DNA of 64,000 nt from Rhizobium metallidurans (GCF_014196505.1 NZ_JACIDW010000018.1:30125-94124), one strand, 5' to 3'; counted from the first letter of the stretch, positions 27,145 to 36,244 are shown. Numbers and translations are program-made. The notes: generated by a model from the sequence alone, not told the origin.

Positions 27145-28668
27145 TTACGCGGCCTTCTTCTTCAGGCCCGCCGCATAGCGCATGATCTCCTGCTCGGAGA
27201 TCTCGTCGCCCTCAAGCACGCCGACGATCCGCCCCTCGCGCATGACAGCCACCCGCGTGCAGAGCCCGATCACCTCGGGCATCTCCGAGGAGACGACGAT
27301 GATCGAGCGCCCGTCGCGCGCCAATGCCGAGATGAAATGATAGATCTGCTGCTTGGTGCCGACATCGATGCCGCGTGTCGGCTCGTCGATGATGATGATC
27401 TCCGGGTCGGTCTCCATGACCTTGGCGAGCAGCAGCTTCTGCTGGTTGCCGCCAGACATGCGCCCGGCCACGATATTGGCGTCGCGCACACGGATATCAA
27501 AGCGCCGCCGCGCTTTCGCCAGCGCCCTGGCCTCGCTGCTAGGGCTGAGGTAGCCGTGCCGCGAATGCTGGCCCAGCGACTGCAGCGTCAGGTTGGCCAG
27601 CATGTTGGAGCCGAGCAGCAAGCCCTTGTGCTTGCGATCCTTGGTCATGTAGGCAAGGCCGGCGCGATTGGCCGCATGTACGTCACCCGACGGAATGGTC
27701 TCGCCGCGGATGACGACTTCGCCGGAAGCGCGGCCGCGTAGGCCGGCGATCGCCTCCATCAGTTCCGTGCGGCCGGAGCCGATCATGCCGGAAAAGCCGA
27801 TGATCTCGCCCTTGCGCACCTCGAAGCTGGCATCGTGCACATACCCGGTCGAGATACCCTCGACCTTCAGCACGATCTCCTCGTCGACATCGGGCTCGTT
27901 CTTGGTCGGATAGAGGCTGGAAAGTTCGCGGCCGACCATCAGCTGCGCGATCGATTCACCGTCGAGCATCGCCGTCGGCGCCGTCTTCACCCACTGCCCG
28001 TCGCGTAGCACGGTGACCCGGTCGGTCAGCTCCATGACCTCGTCGAGCTTGTGCGAGACGAAGACGAAGCTGGTGCCCTTGTCGCGCAGCTTGCGCACCT
28101 GCTTGAACAGGAAATTGGTCTCCTCGCGCGACAGCACCGCCGTCGGCTCGTCCATGAACACCACGCGCGCATCGCGGCTGATCGCCTTGGCGATCTCCAC
28201 CATCTGCTTGTCGGCGATCGAAAGCGTGCTGATCAGCGCGTTCTCATCGACATGCGAGCCGAGCAGATCGAGCGCCTTGCGGGTTTCCGAGCGCATGAAC
28301 TTGCGATCGAGCACGCCGAAGCGTGTGACCTCGCGGCCGAGAAACAGGCTCTCGGCGACGGTCAGATGGTCGGCGAGATTGAATTCCTGGTGGATGATGA
28401 CGATGCCCAGCGCTTCGGCCGCCCCGTTCGGAGGCAGCACGATCGGCTGGCCGTCGAGAATGATTTCGCCCGAGGTCGGCTGCTCGAAGCCGGACATCAC
28501 CTTGACGAGCGTCGACTTTCCGGCACCATTCTCGCCCATCAGCGCATGGATTTCACCGGCGCGCAGCTCGAAATTGACGCTGAAGAGGACCTGCACCCCG
28601 CTGAAGGATTTGCATATGCGCCGGGCCGACAACACCACTGGCGCCGCCTCGACAGTCTCCAAACTCAT
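27145..28668 (-). CDS. Sugar ABC transporter ATP-binding protein (CUT2, tandem ATPase)
   Basis: A 507-residue protein with two ABC modules, as in RbsA/MglA. The first has GENGAGKSTLVKVM, the signature-like LSIADKQMVEIAKA and VVFMDEPTAVL; the second has GMIGSGRTELMEAI (a degenerate Walker A lacking GKS/T), MSGGNQQKLLLAKV and IIIDEPTRGIDVG. The degenerate second site is normal for this family. It is the first gene of the ATPase-permease-binding-protein operon. Twin LacI-type operators lie about 40-75 bases upstream. Confidence 0.93.
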   Translation of the reverse strand: MSLETVEAAPVVLSARRICKSFSGVQVLFSVNFELRAGEIHALMGENGAGKSTLVKVMSGFEQPTSGEIILDGQPIVLPPNGAAEALGIVIIHQEFNLADHLTVAESLFLGREVTRFGVLDRKFMRSETRKALDLLGSHVDENALISTLSIADKQMVEIAKAISRDARVVFMDEPTAVLSREETNFLFKQVRKLRDKGTSFVFVSHKLDEVMELTDRVTVLRDGQWVKTAPTAMLDGESIAQLMVGRELSSLYPTKNEPDVDEEIVLKVEGISTGYVHDASFEVRKGEIIGFSGMIGSGRTELMEAIAGLRGRASGEVVIRGETIPSGDVHAANRAGLAYMTKDRKHKGLLLGSNMLANLTLQSLGQHSRHGYLSPSSEARALAKARRRFDIRVRDANIVAGRMSGGNQQKLLLAKVMETDPEIIIIDEPTRGIDVGTKQQIYHFISALARDGRSIIVVSSEMPEVIGLCTRVAVMREGRIVGVLEGDEISEQEIMRYAAGLKKKAA

Positions 28669-28707
28669 GATGTCCTCCCCTGCGGACTCCCACCCGCTTG
28701 ACCATTG

Positions 28708-28742
28708 TGTAAACCTTTACATGTGCGATGTAAAGGTTTACA
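28708..28742. promoter_or_regulatory. Twin LacI-type operators in an inverted pair
   Basis: TGTAAACCTTTACA (28708-28721) and TGTAAAGGTTTACA (28729-28742) are exact reverse complements separated by 7 bases. Each is also nearly palindromic. They lie in the divergent promoter between the CUT2 transporter operon and the lacI gene, the classic position for sugar-responsive repression of both. Confidence 0.85.
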
Positions 28743-28835
28743 TGATCGTATCACGAAGTTCTCCTGGCTTCGCCCTTTGACGTATGCCGCAGTCTGTGTA
28801 GTGTCGCCGCCAATTGAGCCCCAAGGCAGGACGCA

Positions 28836-29867
28836 GTGTCGAATTCCACGCCCGCAACCATCGAGGATGTCGCCCGGATCGCCGAGGTTTCGATCGCGAC
28901 CGTGTCGCGGGCGATCCATACGCCGGAGAAGGTCGCCAACTCGACGCGGCTGAAGGTCAACCAGGCGATCGCGATCACAGGATACACGACGAACGCCATG
29001 GCCCGCAGCCTGCGTCTCGGCCGGTCCAACATGATCCTGGTCGTGGCTCCCGACATCGGCGACCCCAATTTTTCCAACATTCTGATCGGCCTGGAGAACG
29101 AGGCCCGCGCCCATGGCTACGGCATTCTCATCGGCCATACGCAGAACGACGCCCAGCGCGGCCTCGAATATCTCAAATTCCTGAATTCAAACCAAGCGGC
29201 CGGATTGATTCTCTTCACCGGTATCCTGCCCTTCGGCCACCAGACGATGACGGCAAGATTGCCGCCCAGCGTCGGCGTCTTCGAACCCGTCTTCAACGGC
29301 GGCATTCCCTATGTCGGCGTCGACGATATCGAGGGCGCCCGCAAGGCGGTCGACCTGCTCTTGGCCGAAGGCCACCGCAGAATAGCCTTCATCGGCGACA
29401 GCAAGACGCGCCTTGCCTATTCCAGGCGCCGCCAGGGCTATGACGACGGATTGGACGCGGCCGGCGTGGCGACGGGTCAGCGCATCATTCTGGAAGGCGA
29501 CGGCACGCTCGAAAGCGGCCGCCACGCCGTCGAGCAGCTCTTCATGCGCGACACGCTGCCGACAGCCTTCATGTGCGTCAACGACCAGACGGCGATCGGC
29601 GTGATGATCGGCCTCAACGCCCGCGGCTACGACATCCCCCGCGACTTCTCCGTCACCGGCTTCGACGACGTCCCCCAGGCCGTCTTCATGTCGCCGCCGC
29701 TGACGACCGTGCGCCAGCCGCGCACCGCCATCGGCAAGCAGGCCATGGCCCTGCTGCTGGAGTTTCTGGGCGACGGCCAGCCCGCCGAGACCGAAATCCT
29801 GCTGCAGCCGGATCTGGTGGTGCGCAACTCCGTGTCGGCGCCGTCGAAGCAGTGGTCGAAGCGCTAG
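28836..29867 (+). CDS. LacI-family transcriptional regulator of the CUT2 sugar operon
   Basis: A 343-residue regulator. The N-terminal helix-turn-helix and hinge (TIEDVARIAEVSIATVSRAI, then TGYTTNAMARSLR) is followed by an RbsB-like effector domain with PDIGDPNFSN, FIGDSKTRLAYSRRRQGY and VTGFDDVPQAV. Translation starts at GTG 28836. It is divergent from the sugar transporter operon, and the twin operators between them are its probable targets. The inducer should be the transported sugar or a metabolite of it. Confidence 0.93.
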   Translation: MSNSTPATIEDVARIAEVSIATVSRAIHTPEKVANSTRLKVNQAIAITGYTTNAMARSLRLGRSNMILVVAPDIGDPNFSNILIGLENEARAHGYGILIGHTQNDAQRGLEYLKFLNSNQAAGLILFTGILPFGHQTMTARLPPSVGVFEPVFNGGIPYVGVDDIEGARKAVDLLLAEGHRRIAFIGDSKTRLAYSRRRQGYDDGLDAAGVATGQRIILEGDGTLESGRHAVEQLFMRDTLPTAFMCVNDQTAIGVMIGLNARGYDIPRDFSVTGFDDVPQAVFMSPPLTTVRQPRTAIGKQAMALLLEFLGDGQPAETEILLQPDLVVRNSVSAPSKQWSKR

Positions 29868-29937
29868 CCATACATCCCTGCCGTCTTTAAACTACGGTCC
29901 ATCTCCTGAGCAACAAAGCGGCTGCGCAGCGGTTGGA

Positions 29938-30138
29938 ATGAAAACGATGGCTGACAAATTCGCCCAATATGACCCTGCCGAGGACCTGACATCGGAGGAG
30001 GCAATTGCTGTCTTCATGACGGAAGCGTTCGAGACCGCAGACGCCGGCTATATCGCTCACGCTCTCGGCGTCGTCACGCGCGCCAGGAAGCTGCCGGCGC
30101 ACACCGATCAACAGGCAAAGGCCGCCGCTAAACCGTAA
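29938..30138 (+). pseudogene. Truncated addiction-module antidote (HigA-like) remnant
   Basis: The 66-residue frame reads FAQYDPAEDLTSEEAIAVFM and later ALGVVTRARKL, which matches the N-terminal half of the HI1420-type antidote family (pattern: aspartate-rich start, then EALETGDPxFIAxALGVVARARGM). The helix-turn-helix that normally follows is absent; after ARKL the sequence reads PAHTDQQAKAAAKP and stops. No partner RelE/HigB-type toxin gene is found nearby. It is probably a degraded gene, though a short functional peptide cannot be excluded. Its end overlaps the convergent isomerase gene by 11 bases. The start could be ATG 29938 or 29947. Confidence 0.6.
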
Positions 30139-30910
30139 ACGCCTCGCGGAACGCCTCTAGCGCCGCCTCTGGATCGCCCGAGGCAAAAGCCTCCATGCCG
30201 ACAGGCCCGGCATAGCCCATCGCCTTCAGTGCCCGCGCGATGCCCTTCCAGTTGACCTCGCCGGTCCCGGGCTCCATGCGGCCGGGAACGTCGGCGACCT
30301 GGATCTCGCCGATCCATGGCAGGCTCCTGCGGCAGAGTTCGATCAGGTTCCCCTCGCCGATCTGCGCGTGGTAGAGGTCGAGATTGAGCCGCAGGCGCGG
30401 GTGGTCGATGCTCGAGACCAGCGCCAGCGTGTCCTCCGCGCGGCCGAAAGGGACGCCCGGATGATCGACTTGAAGGTTGAGGTTCTCCAGCGTGAAGACC
30501 ACGCCCTCCTCTTCCGCCATGTCGACGATGCGGGCCAGCGTGTCGCGCGCCTTCAGCCACATGTCACCGGTCACGACCTCGATCGGCTGCACCGGCAGAC
30601 CGCCTTCGCCCAGCCCGGTTCCGTGCAGGTTGAGGCGCTGCACGCCCAGCCGCTTGCCGACCTTGGCCGTCTCGCGCGCCGTCTTCAAGAGCTCCGCCGC
30701 CCCCTCGTCATCCGTCAGCCGGCCAGTGAGATAACCGTTCATGATGGTGAAAGTGGCACCGGTCGCCTCGAGCTTGCCGAGATCATGCTCCGGCCAGTTC
30801 CACAGCCCGACGCCGAAGCCCAACTCGTTCAGCCTGGAGGCGCGCCATTCGATCGGTCTGTCGCGCCAGATCATTTCGGCGCAGGCGGCGAGTTGGAAAG
30901 GTGAGCTCAT
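30128..30910 (-). CDS. Hydroxypyruvate-isomerase-like TIM-barrel protein
   Basis: A 260-residue TIM barrel of the Hyi/OtnI type. The metal and substrate motifs FTLENLNLQVDHPG, LNLDLYHAQIGEGN, IQVADVPGRMEPGTGEVNW and VGMEAFASGD match the family's pattern, including the PGRxEPGTGE signature. Family members isomerise hydroxypyruvate or 2-oxo-tetronates. The substrate here is not determined. It lies downstream of xylA but is separated by a terminator, so it probably has its own promoter. Confidence 0.85.
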   Translation of the reverse strand: MSSPFQLAACAEMIWRDRPIEWRASRLNELGFGVGLWNWPEHDLGKLEATGATFTIMNGYLTGRLTDDEGAAELLKTARETAKVGKRLGVQRLNLHGTGLGEGGLPVQPIEVVTGDMWLKARDTLARIVDMAEEEGVVFTLENLNLQVDHPGVPFGRAEDTLALVSSIDHPRLRLNLDLYHAQIGEGNLIELCRRSLPWIGEIQVADVPGRMEPGTGEVNWKGIARALKAMGYAGPVGMEAFASGDPEAALEAFREAFTV

Positions 30911-31005
30911 GGTGATCCTCCCGATCATCAGTGCGGATTCGATGCCGACAATAGACCCGAGATCGGCGATGACGGCAATGCGACCCGACGCCATATCGGC
31001 GCGAT

Positions 31006-31037
31006 TGAAAAAGCCGGGAAGCGAGCGCTCCCCGGCC
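31006..31037 (-). terminator. Intrinsic terminator after xylA
   Basis: On the minus strand GCCGGG and CCCGGC (31013-31018 and 31031-31036 on plus) form a stem whose loop also pairs in part (GAGCGCTC). A U-tract follows (AAAAA at 31008-31012 on plus). It separates xylA from the downstream isomerase-like gene. Confidence 0.85.
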
Positions 31038-31063
31038 TTTTCGTCTAAGCAATCCGCCGCCGA

Positions 31064-32374
31064 TCAGACGTAGCGGTTGACGACGTTTTCGAGCAGTTCC
31101 TGCTGGCCGGACTTCGGCTGCGGGTTGATGTCCTGGCTCTCGACGCGGGCTGTGATCTGCTCCAGCGAGTATTCGCCGCGCAGCATCTTCTGGCTTTCGG
31201 CCGAATCCCAGCCGGCATAGCGGTTGGCGAGCGGCTGCGACAGCGCCTTGTCCTCGATCATCTTGGCGGCGGCCTTGAGACCACGGGCGCAGCAATCCAT
31301 GCCGCCGATGTGACCGATCAGCAGGTCGGCCGGATCGAGCGACTGGCGGCGCAGCTTGGCGTCGAAGTTGGTGCCGCCGGAGGTGAAGCCGCCGCCTGCC
31401 AGAACCTGGTAATAGGCGAGCGCCATCTCAGGAACGTTGTTCGGGAACTGGTCGGTATCCCAGCCGGACTGGTAGTCGTTGCGGTTCATGTCGATCGAGC
31501 CGAAGATGCCGAGCGCGTTGGCGAGCGCCAGCTCGTGCTCGAAGGAGTGGCCGGCGAGGATCGCGTGGCCCTGCTCGATGTTGAGCTTCACTTCGTTTTC
31601 GAGGCCGTTCTTTTTCAGGAAGCCGTAGACCGTCGCGACGTCGTAGTCGTACTGGTGCTTGGTCGGCTCCTGCGGCTTCGGCTCGATCAGGATCTGGCCC
31701 TTGAAGCCGATCTTGTGCTTGTACTCGACCACGAGGTTGAGGAAGCGGCCCATCTGGTCGAGCTCGCGCTTGAGGTCGGTGTTGAGCAGCGTCTCATAGC
31801 CTTCGCGGCCGCCCCACAGAACGTAGTTCTCGCCGCCGAGCTTCATCGTCGCGTCCATGCAGGTCTTTACGGTCGCGGCGGAGAAGGCGAAGACATCGGG
31901 ATCGGGATTGGTCGCGGCACCCGACATGAAGCGGCGGTTGGAGAACAGGTTCGCCGTGCCCCAGAGCAGCTTGGTGCCGGTCGCGGCCTGCTTCTCGGCG
32001 AAGTAATCGACGATCTCGTTGAGGTTCCTGGTGTTCTCGGCGAAGTTCTTGCCCTCCGGGCGCACGTCGGCGTCGTGGAAGCAATAATAGGGCGCGCCGA
32101 GCAGCGAGAAGAACTCGAAGGCCACGTCGGCCTTGAGTTTGGCTGCCTTCATCGTGTCCTCGAACCACGGACGCAGGAACGTCTGCCCACCAAAGGGATC
32201 GCCGCCCGGCCATGTGAAGGTGTGCCAGTAGGCGACCGCGAAACGCAGATGGTCTTCCATCCGCTTGCCGAGAACGATCTCGTCCGGCTGGTAATGGTGG
32301 AAGGCCAGCGGATTGGTGCTGTCGGGGCCTTCATACTTGATCTTCTGGATATCGCCGAAAAATCCGGTGCTCAT
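31064..32374 (-). CDS. xylA: Xylose isomerase
   Basis: A 436-residue enzyme of the usual length for class II xylose isomerases. It contains YWHTFTWPGGDPFG near the start, FHDADVRPEG (active-site His-Asp), LIEPKPQEPTKHQYD (metal-binding Glu), NIEQGHAILAGHSFEHE and GSIDMNRNDYQSGWDTDQFP (metal-binding Asp residues). It converts D-xylose to D-xylulose in the cytoplasm. It follows xylB after a 216-base gap that contains a palindromic repeat, so expression may be uncoupled from xylB. Confidence 0.97.
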   Translation of the reverse strand: MSTGFFGDIQKIKYEGPDSTNPLAFHHYQPDEIVLGKRMEDHLRFAVAYWHTFTWPGGDPFGGQTFLRPWFEDTMKAAKLKADVAFEFFSLLGAPYYCFHDADVRPEGKNFAENTRNLNEIVDYFAEKQAATGTKLLWGTANLFSNRRFMSGAATNPDPDVFAFSAATVKTCMDATMKLGGENYVLWGGREGYETLLNTDLKRELDQMGRFLNLVVEYKHKIGFKGQILIEPKPQEPTKHQYDYDVATVYGFLKKNGLENEVKLNIEQGHAILAGHSFEHELALANALGIFGSIDMNRNDYQSGWDTDQFPNNVPEMALAYYQVLAGGGFTSGGTNFDAKLRRQSLDPADLLIGHIGGMDCCARGLKAAAKMIEDKALSQPLANRYAGWDSAESQKMLRGEYSLEQITARVESQDINPQPKSGQQELLENVVNRYV

Positions 32375-32431
32375 GTTTTCCTCCTTGGGTGTGGTTTAAA
32401 AAGTGATGGTGTTCCGTGTGGCCTGCGGCTC

Positions 32432-32565
32432 AAGACCCCCTCTGCCTGCCGGCATCTCCCCCACAAGGGGGGAGAAAGCTGGTGGCACCGCCCCTCACCT
32501 TGGAAGGCGGGCGCGCGGGGCACGAAGCCCCTCCCCCTTGTGGGGAGGGGTTGGGGAGGGGTCTT
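32432..32565. repeat. Palindromic repeat between xylB and xylA
   Basis: A full forward 40-base element at 32526-32565 faces a diverged reverse element at about 32432-32476 (AAGACCCCCTCTGCCTGCCG, CCCCCACAAGGGGG). It occupies most of the intergenic gap of the xyl operon. Confidence 0.9.
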
Positions 32566-32590
32566 GCGACACCTCCCAGTGAACTTTCTC

Positions 32591-34045
32591 TCAATGCGCC
32601 AACGCCTTGATCGCCGGATAAAGCGCACGATACCGGCCATAGGCCTCCTCATACGCCCCGCTCAGCGCCGTATCGGGCTCGATCGTCCCATCCGTTTCCG
32701 GCGGCGTGCACACCGCGACCGGGTCGGCCCCCGTGGCCGCGATCAGGCCGAGGCGGGCCGCGCCGAAGGCGGCGCCGAAATCGCCGTCGGCGGGCAGGTC
32801 GACGGGAACGCCGAGTGCTGTGGCGATCGAGGCCAGCCAGTAGCGCGAGCGCGAGCCGCCGCCGATGGCGGTGACGCGGGAAATATCGGTGCCGGCCGAA
32901 CGCAGCGCCTCGAGATTGTCGCGGATCGCGAAGGACACGCCCTCGAGCACCGCCTGGGTCAGTACGACGCGGCTGCTCTCATGCTCGAGCCCGATGAAGG
33001 CGCCGCGGATGACGGCGTCGTTGTGCGGCGTGCGCTCGCCGGAGAGGTAGGGAAGGAAGGTCACGCCCGACGGCGCCTTCAGCGTTTCGCCGAGTTCCGC
33101 GGTCAGTTCCGCCGCCGACTTGCCCGTCACATGCGAATGCCAGTTCAGCGCGTCGGTGGCGGACAGGATGACGCCCATCTGGTGCCAGGTGTTGGGCAAC
33201 GCGTGGCAGAAGGCGTGAACGGCGCTTTCCGGCTTGGGCAGATAGGAGCCGTTGGCGGCGAAGAGCACGCCCGACGTGCCGAGCGACACGAAGGCCGCCC
33301 CATGGCTGACGGTGCCCATGCCGCAGGCCGATGCCGCATTGTCGCCCGCCCCGCCGGCAACGACGACGGAACCGGTGATACCCCACTGCGAGGCGAGTTC
33401 GCCGCGCAGCTTGCCGCCCTCTTCAGTGCCTTCGACCAGGGTTGGCATGTGCTTTTCATCGAGACCGGTGGCGGCGAGCAACTCGGACGACCACTTGCGC
33501 TTGCCGGTATCGAGCCAGGACGTGCCGGCCGAATCCGACATTTCGGAAATGTGCTCGCCGGTCAGCCACAGGCGCAGATAGTCCTTGGGGAGCAGCACCT
33601 TGGCGACCTTGGCGAAAATCTCCGGCTCATGCTTGGCGACCCAGGCGAGCTTCGGCGCGGTGAAGCCGGGAAACACGATGTTGCCGGTGATCTTGCGGAA
33701 CTGCGGATCGGCATCGAGCGCCGCCGCCTCGATGTAGCTGCGCGTGTCGTTCCATAAAATGCAGGGGCGCAGCACCTTGTCGTCGGCATCGAGCAGCGTC
33801 GCGCCGTGCATCTGGCCGGAAAGGCCGATGCCCTTGACGGCGGCCAGCTCCTTCGGATGCTTCGCCTTCAGCCCTGATATCGCCTCCTCGGCCGCGCGCA
33901 CCCAGTGCGACGGCTCCTGCTCCGACCATCCATGGTGCGGACGTGACACGTCGAGCGAACCATTGGCCGAGCCGACAATCTTCTGATCGCCATCGATCAG
34001 CATGGCTTTGACGCCGGAGGTTCCGAGATCGAGACCCAGATACAT
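32591..34045 (-). CDS. xylB: Xylulokinase
   Basis: A 484-residue FGGY-family sugar kinase. MYLGLDLGTSGVKAMLIDGD is the phosphate-1 motif, LSGQMHGATLLD and CILWNDTRS are substrate-site motifs, and GGGSRSRYWLASIATALGVP is the C-terminal adenosine motif. It phosphorylates D-xylulose to xylulose 5-phosphate for the pentose phosphate pathway. It starts 18 bases after the lacI-type gene, so both share a transcript. The product feeds transaldolase, which is encoded elsewhere in this window. Confidence 0.96.
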   Translation of the reverse strand: MYLGLDLGTSGVKAMLIDGDQKIVGSANGSLDVSRPHHGWSEQEPSHWVRAAEEAISGLKAKHPKELAAVKGIGLSGQMHGATLLDADDKVLRPCILWNDTRSYIEAAALDADPQFRKITGNIVFPGFTAPKLAWVAKHEPEIFAKVAKVLLPKDYLRLWLTGEHISEMSDSAGTSWLDTGKRKWSSELLAATGLDEKHMPTLVEGTEEGGKLRGELASQWGITGSVVVAGGAGDNAASACGMGTVSHGAAFVSLGTSGVLFAANGSYLPKPESAVHAFCHALPNTWHQMGVILSATDALNWHSHVTGKSAAELTAELGETLKAPSGVTFLPYLSGERTPHNDAVIRGAFIGLEHESSRVVLTQAVLEGVSFAIRDNLEALRSAGTDISRVTAIGGGSRSRYWLASIATALGVPVDLPADGDFGAAFGAARLGLIAATGADPVAVCTPPETDGTIEPDTALSGAYEEAYGRYRALYPAIKALAH

Positions 34046-34063
34046 GTGTTTCTCCCTTTGCCC

Positions 34064-35089
34064 TTACGGCAGATTGTCTTTCAGAAAGATATCGAGACGG
34101 ATGCGCTCCTGCGCGTCGATGACCGAGAGCCCGTCGGCCTTCGCCTTCAACACGCGGATGGCGCTGCGCACCTCGTGGCCCGCATCCTGGTTCAAGATTG
34201 CGTCGATCGTACCGTCGAGAAGGGCCGCGCGCGTATGATCGGTCAGCTCATGGGCGACGACGGTCAGAACGCGGGCAACGGATGTTTCCTTCAGCGCCCG
34301 GATCAGGCCGCGATTGCCGGCGCCGAGGCTGTAGACGCCGATGATGCCGTCGCGCTTCGACAGCGCGTCCGAAACCAGCATATGCGCCATATCGGGGTCG
34401 TCGCGACCTTCGATGACCGGCAGGATGGAAAGATCGGGAAACTCGTCGGCCATCACCGCGGAAAAGCCTTCCAGCCGCTCGCGATGGTCGCGCACCAGCA
34501 TGGAGCCGGCGAGAACCGCGACATCCCCCTTGGCTCCGCCGAGAAAACGGCCGAGGAGCCGCGCCGCCGTGCGGCCGGCCGCGATATTGTCGACGCCGGC
34601 ATAGTGATGACGCAGCGAGCCGGTGAGATCGGACACGACGGTGACGACGGGAATGCCGTCCTGCACCATCCTGTCGACCGCATCGCGCACCTCGGGCGCA
34701 TCGGTCGCGACCAGCGCCACGCCGGCTGGCCGCTCGGCGCGTAGCGTATCGAGTGCCGCGGCAAGGGCCGCCGGATCGAAGGCGGGAACTTCGACGGTGC
34801 GGATATCGGTGCGCTCCACCGGCGAGCGCGCGACGGCGGCCATCACCTCGGCGTTCAGCCCGTGCATGAAGGAATTGTCGCTGGCGGGAACGATGAACAC
34901 GAACGAATAGGTCCGCCCCTTCGCGAGATTGGCGGCGGCGACATCGCGCACATAACCGATCTCGCGAATGGCGGCTTCGACCTTCTCCCGCGTTACGTGC
35001 CGGACGCCCGGGCGCTGGTTCAGCACCCGATCGACAGTCGCAAGGCTGACGCCCGCGGCCGCGGCAATATCGTGAACCGTAGGTCTCAT
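34064..35089 (-). CDS. LacI-family regulator of xylose genes
   Basis: A 341-residue regulator. TVHDIAAAAGVSLATVDRVL is the helix-turn-helix, followed by the hinge RDVAAANLAKGR and a type 1 periplasmic-binding-like effector domain (FVFIVPASDNSFMHGLNAEV, IGVYSLGAGNRGLIRAL). The ATG at 35087-35089 has AGGAGG at good spacing. It is the first gene of lacI-xylB-xylA and probably represses the operon, with xylose or a derivative as inducer. A candidate operator lies 34 bases upstream. Confidence 0.9.
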   Translation of the reverse strand: MRPTVHDIAAAAGVSLATVDRVLNQRPGVRHVTREKVEAAIREIGYVRDVAAANLAKGRTYSFVFIVPASDNSFMHGLNAEVMAAVARSPVERTDIRTVEVPAFDPAALAAALDTLRAERPAGVALVATDAPEVRDAVDRMVQDGIPVVTVVSDLTGSLRHHYAGVDNIAAGRTAARLLGRFLGGAKGDVAVLAGSMLVRDHRERLEGFSAVMADEFPDLSILPVIEGRDDPDMAHMLVSDALSKRDGIIGVYSLGAGNRGLIRALKETSVARVLTVVAHELTDHTRAALLDGTIDAILNQDAGHEVRSAIRVLKAKADGLSVIDAQERIRLDIFLKDNLP

Positions 35090-35122
35090 CGCTCCTCCTG
35101 ACGAGACCTTTAGCGTCATTTC

Positions 35123-35138
35123 TGATGTACGTAAATCA
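35123..35138. promoter_or_regulatory. LacI-type operator upstream of the lacI-xylB-xylA operon
   Basis: TGATGTACGTAAATCA is a 16-bp palindrome with one mismatched pair and a central CG, as in LacI-family sites. It lies in the promoter region of the regulator gene, which suggests autoregulation of the whole operon. Confidence 0.65.
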
Positions 35139-35176
35139 AATTTTTCGACGACGCATTCCGTGTATTGAAATCACTG

Positions 35177-36172
35177 CTACTTTTCGTGATCGTTGGCGAT
35201 CGCGGCTTCGAGCCTGGCTGCCGCGCGCTTCAAATCGCGCGGCCTGCCGGCGACGCTTTCGATCGCCGCCACGGCCACATCCCGCGCCACGTAATCCGAC
35301 TTGTGGCCCATATTGCGGATCATCAGCAGCCGCGCGCCCCTGATGGCGCGAGCAAGATGGCGTGCGTGGATGTCAGGCGAGACGACGCTGTCGGTATCGC
35401 CCGAAATGATCACCGTCGGCGCACGGATGCGGCCATAGCGCGGCGAATTGCGCTTCGTCCATTCCAGGAGATTGGCGACATCGATGGCGTTATCGCGGAA
35501 AGCCTTCGGCCCGAGCGCCTGCAGCGCCCGCGCCTCCCTGATATAGCCGGGCGGCCGAGGATTGGGCGCGAAAACCGAGCGTGTCGCGCTGTCGATCATC
35601 GCGAGCCCCACCGGCGGCACGACGATGGCGCTGAACAGCGCGCCTGTCACCGGCACCTTCGCGGCATCGTAATACCAAGCGATACCACCCGGCCACGGGT
35701 AGACGGCGGGCGACAGGAAAACGAGGCCGAGCACCCGATCAGGATGCCTGAGCGCGAAGCTCGCCGCCACCGCTCCGCCGAAGGAATGACTGACGATGAT
35801 CGCCCTCTTGATACCGCGTTTTGTCATGACATCAGCGATGGCATCGGCCTGCCCGTCGGGAAATGCGTTCTCCTGATCGCCGCGATCCGAACGCCCGTGG
35901 CCCGGACGATCGATGAACAGAAGATCGGCACGCCCCTCCAACAGGTCGCGAAACGAAAATACCGAATCGTGCAGATTGGCGCTGGCGCCGTGGATGAACA
36001 CGATCGGCGGCAGATCAGGCCGCCGCGCCTTGAGATACAGGCTGTTCATCCTGTAGCCGCCGACATCGATGCGCGTCTCGTCGGCGGACGGACCGGCGGC
36101 GAACACATGGTTCACGGCGACGGACAGGATAAGGGCGAGGAGTGCAGCGAATCTGGCGGAAGCTTTGAACAT
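35177..36172 (-). CDS. Secreted alpha/beta hydrolase
   Basis: A 331-residue protein. Residues 1-26 (MFKASARFAALLALILSVAV, ending HVFA) form a signal peptide. The hydrolase core has VFIHGASANLHDS (oxyanion loop), IDRPGHGRSDRG, the nucleophile elbow IIVSHSFGGAVAA, an acid in ISGDTDSVVS and His in IRNMGHKSDYVA. The substrate is unknown. It lies downstream of the efflux operon but behind a terminator, and 57 bases from the start of the transcript of the lacI-xyl operon. A role in the periplasm or at the membrane is likely. Confidence 0.85.
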   Translation of the reverse strand: MFKASARFAALLALILSVAVNHVFAAGPSADETRIDVGGYRMNSLYLKARRPDLPPIVFIHGASANLHDSVFSFRDLLEGRADLLFIDRPGHGRSDRGDQENAFPDGQADAIADVMTKRGIKRAIIVSHSFGGAVAASFALRHPDRVLGLVFLSPAVYPWPGGIAWYYDAAKVPVTGALFSAIVVPPVGLAMIDSATRSVFAPNPRPPGYIREARALQALGPKAFRDNAIDVANLLEWTKRNSPRYGRIRAPTVIISGDTDSVVSPDIHARHLARAIRGARLLMIRNMGHKSDYVARDVAVAAIESVAGRPRDLKRAAARLEAAIANDHEK

Positions 36173-36211
36173 GAAGCGCGGTCGATCCCGGTGATATCAT
36201 CGCCTATACGC

Positions 36212-36243
36212 GAAAACGCCGGCCTTGGTTTCCCAAGCCGGCG
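36212..36243 (-). terminator. Terminator of the EmrAB-type operon
   Basis: On the minus strand GCCGGCTTGG and CCAAGGCCGGC pair around GAAA with one bulged base, followed by GUUUU. It lies 60 bases beyond the MFS pump gene. Confidence 0.8.
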
Positions 36244-36244
36244 C

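Noticed and set aside
31310..33757. Plus-strand open frame of 815 codons across xylA and xylB
   Set aside because: Shadow of two well-supported genes; it also runs through the intergenic repeats.
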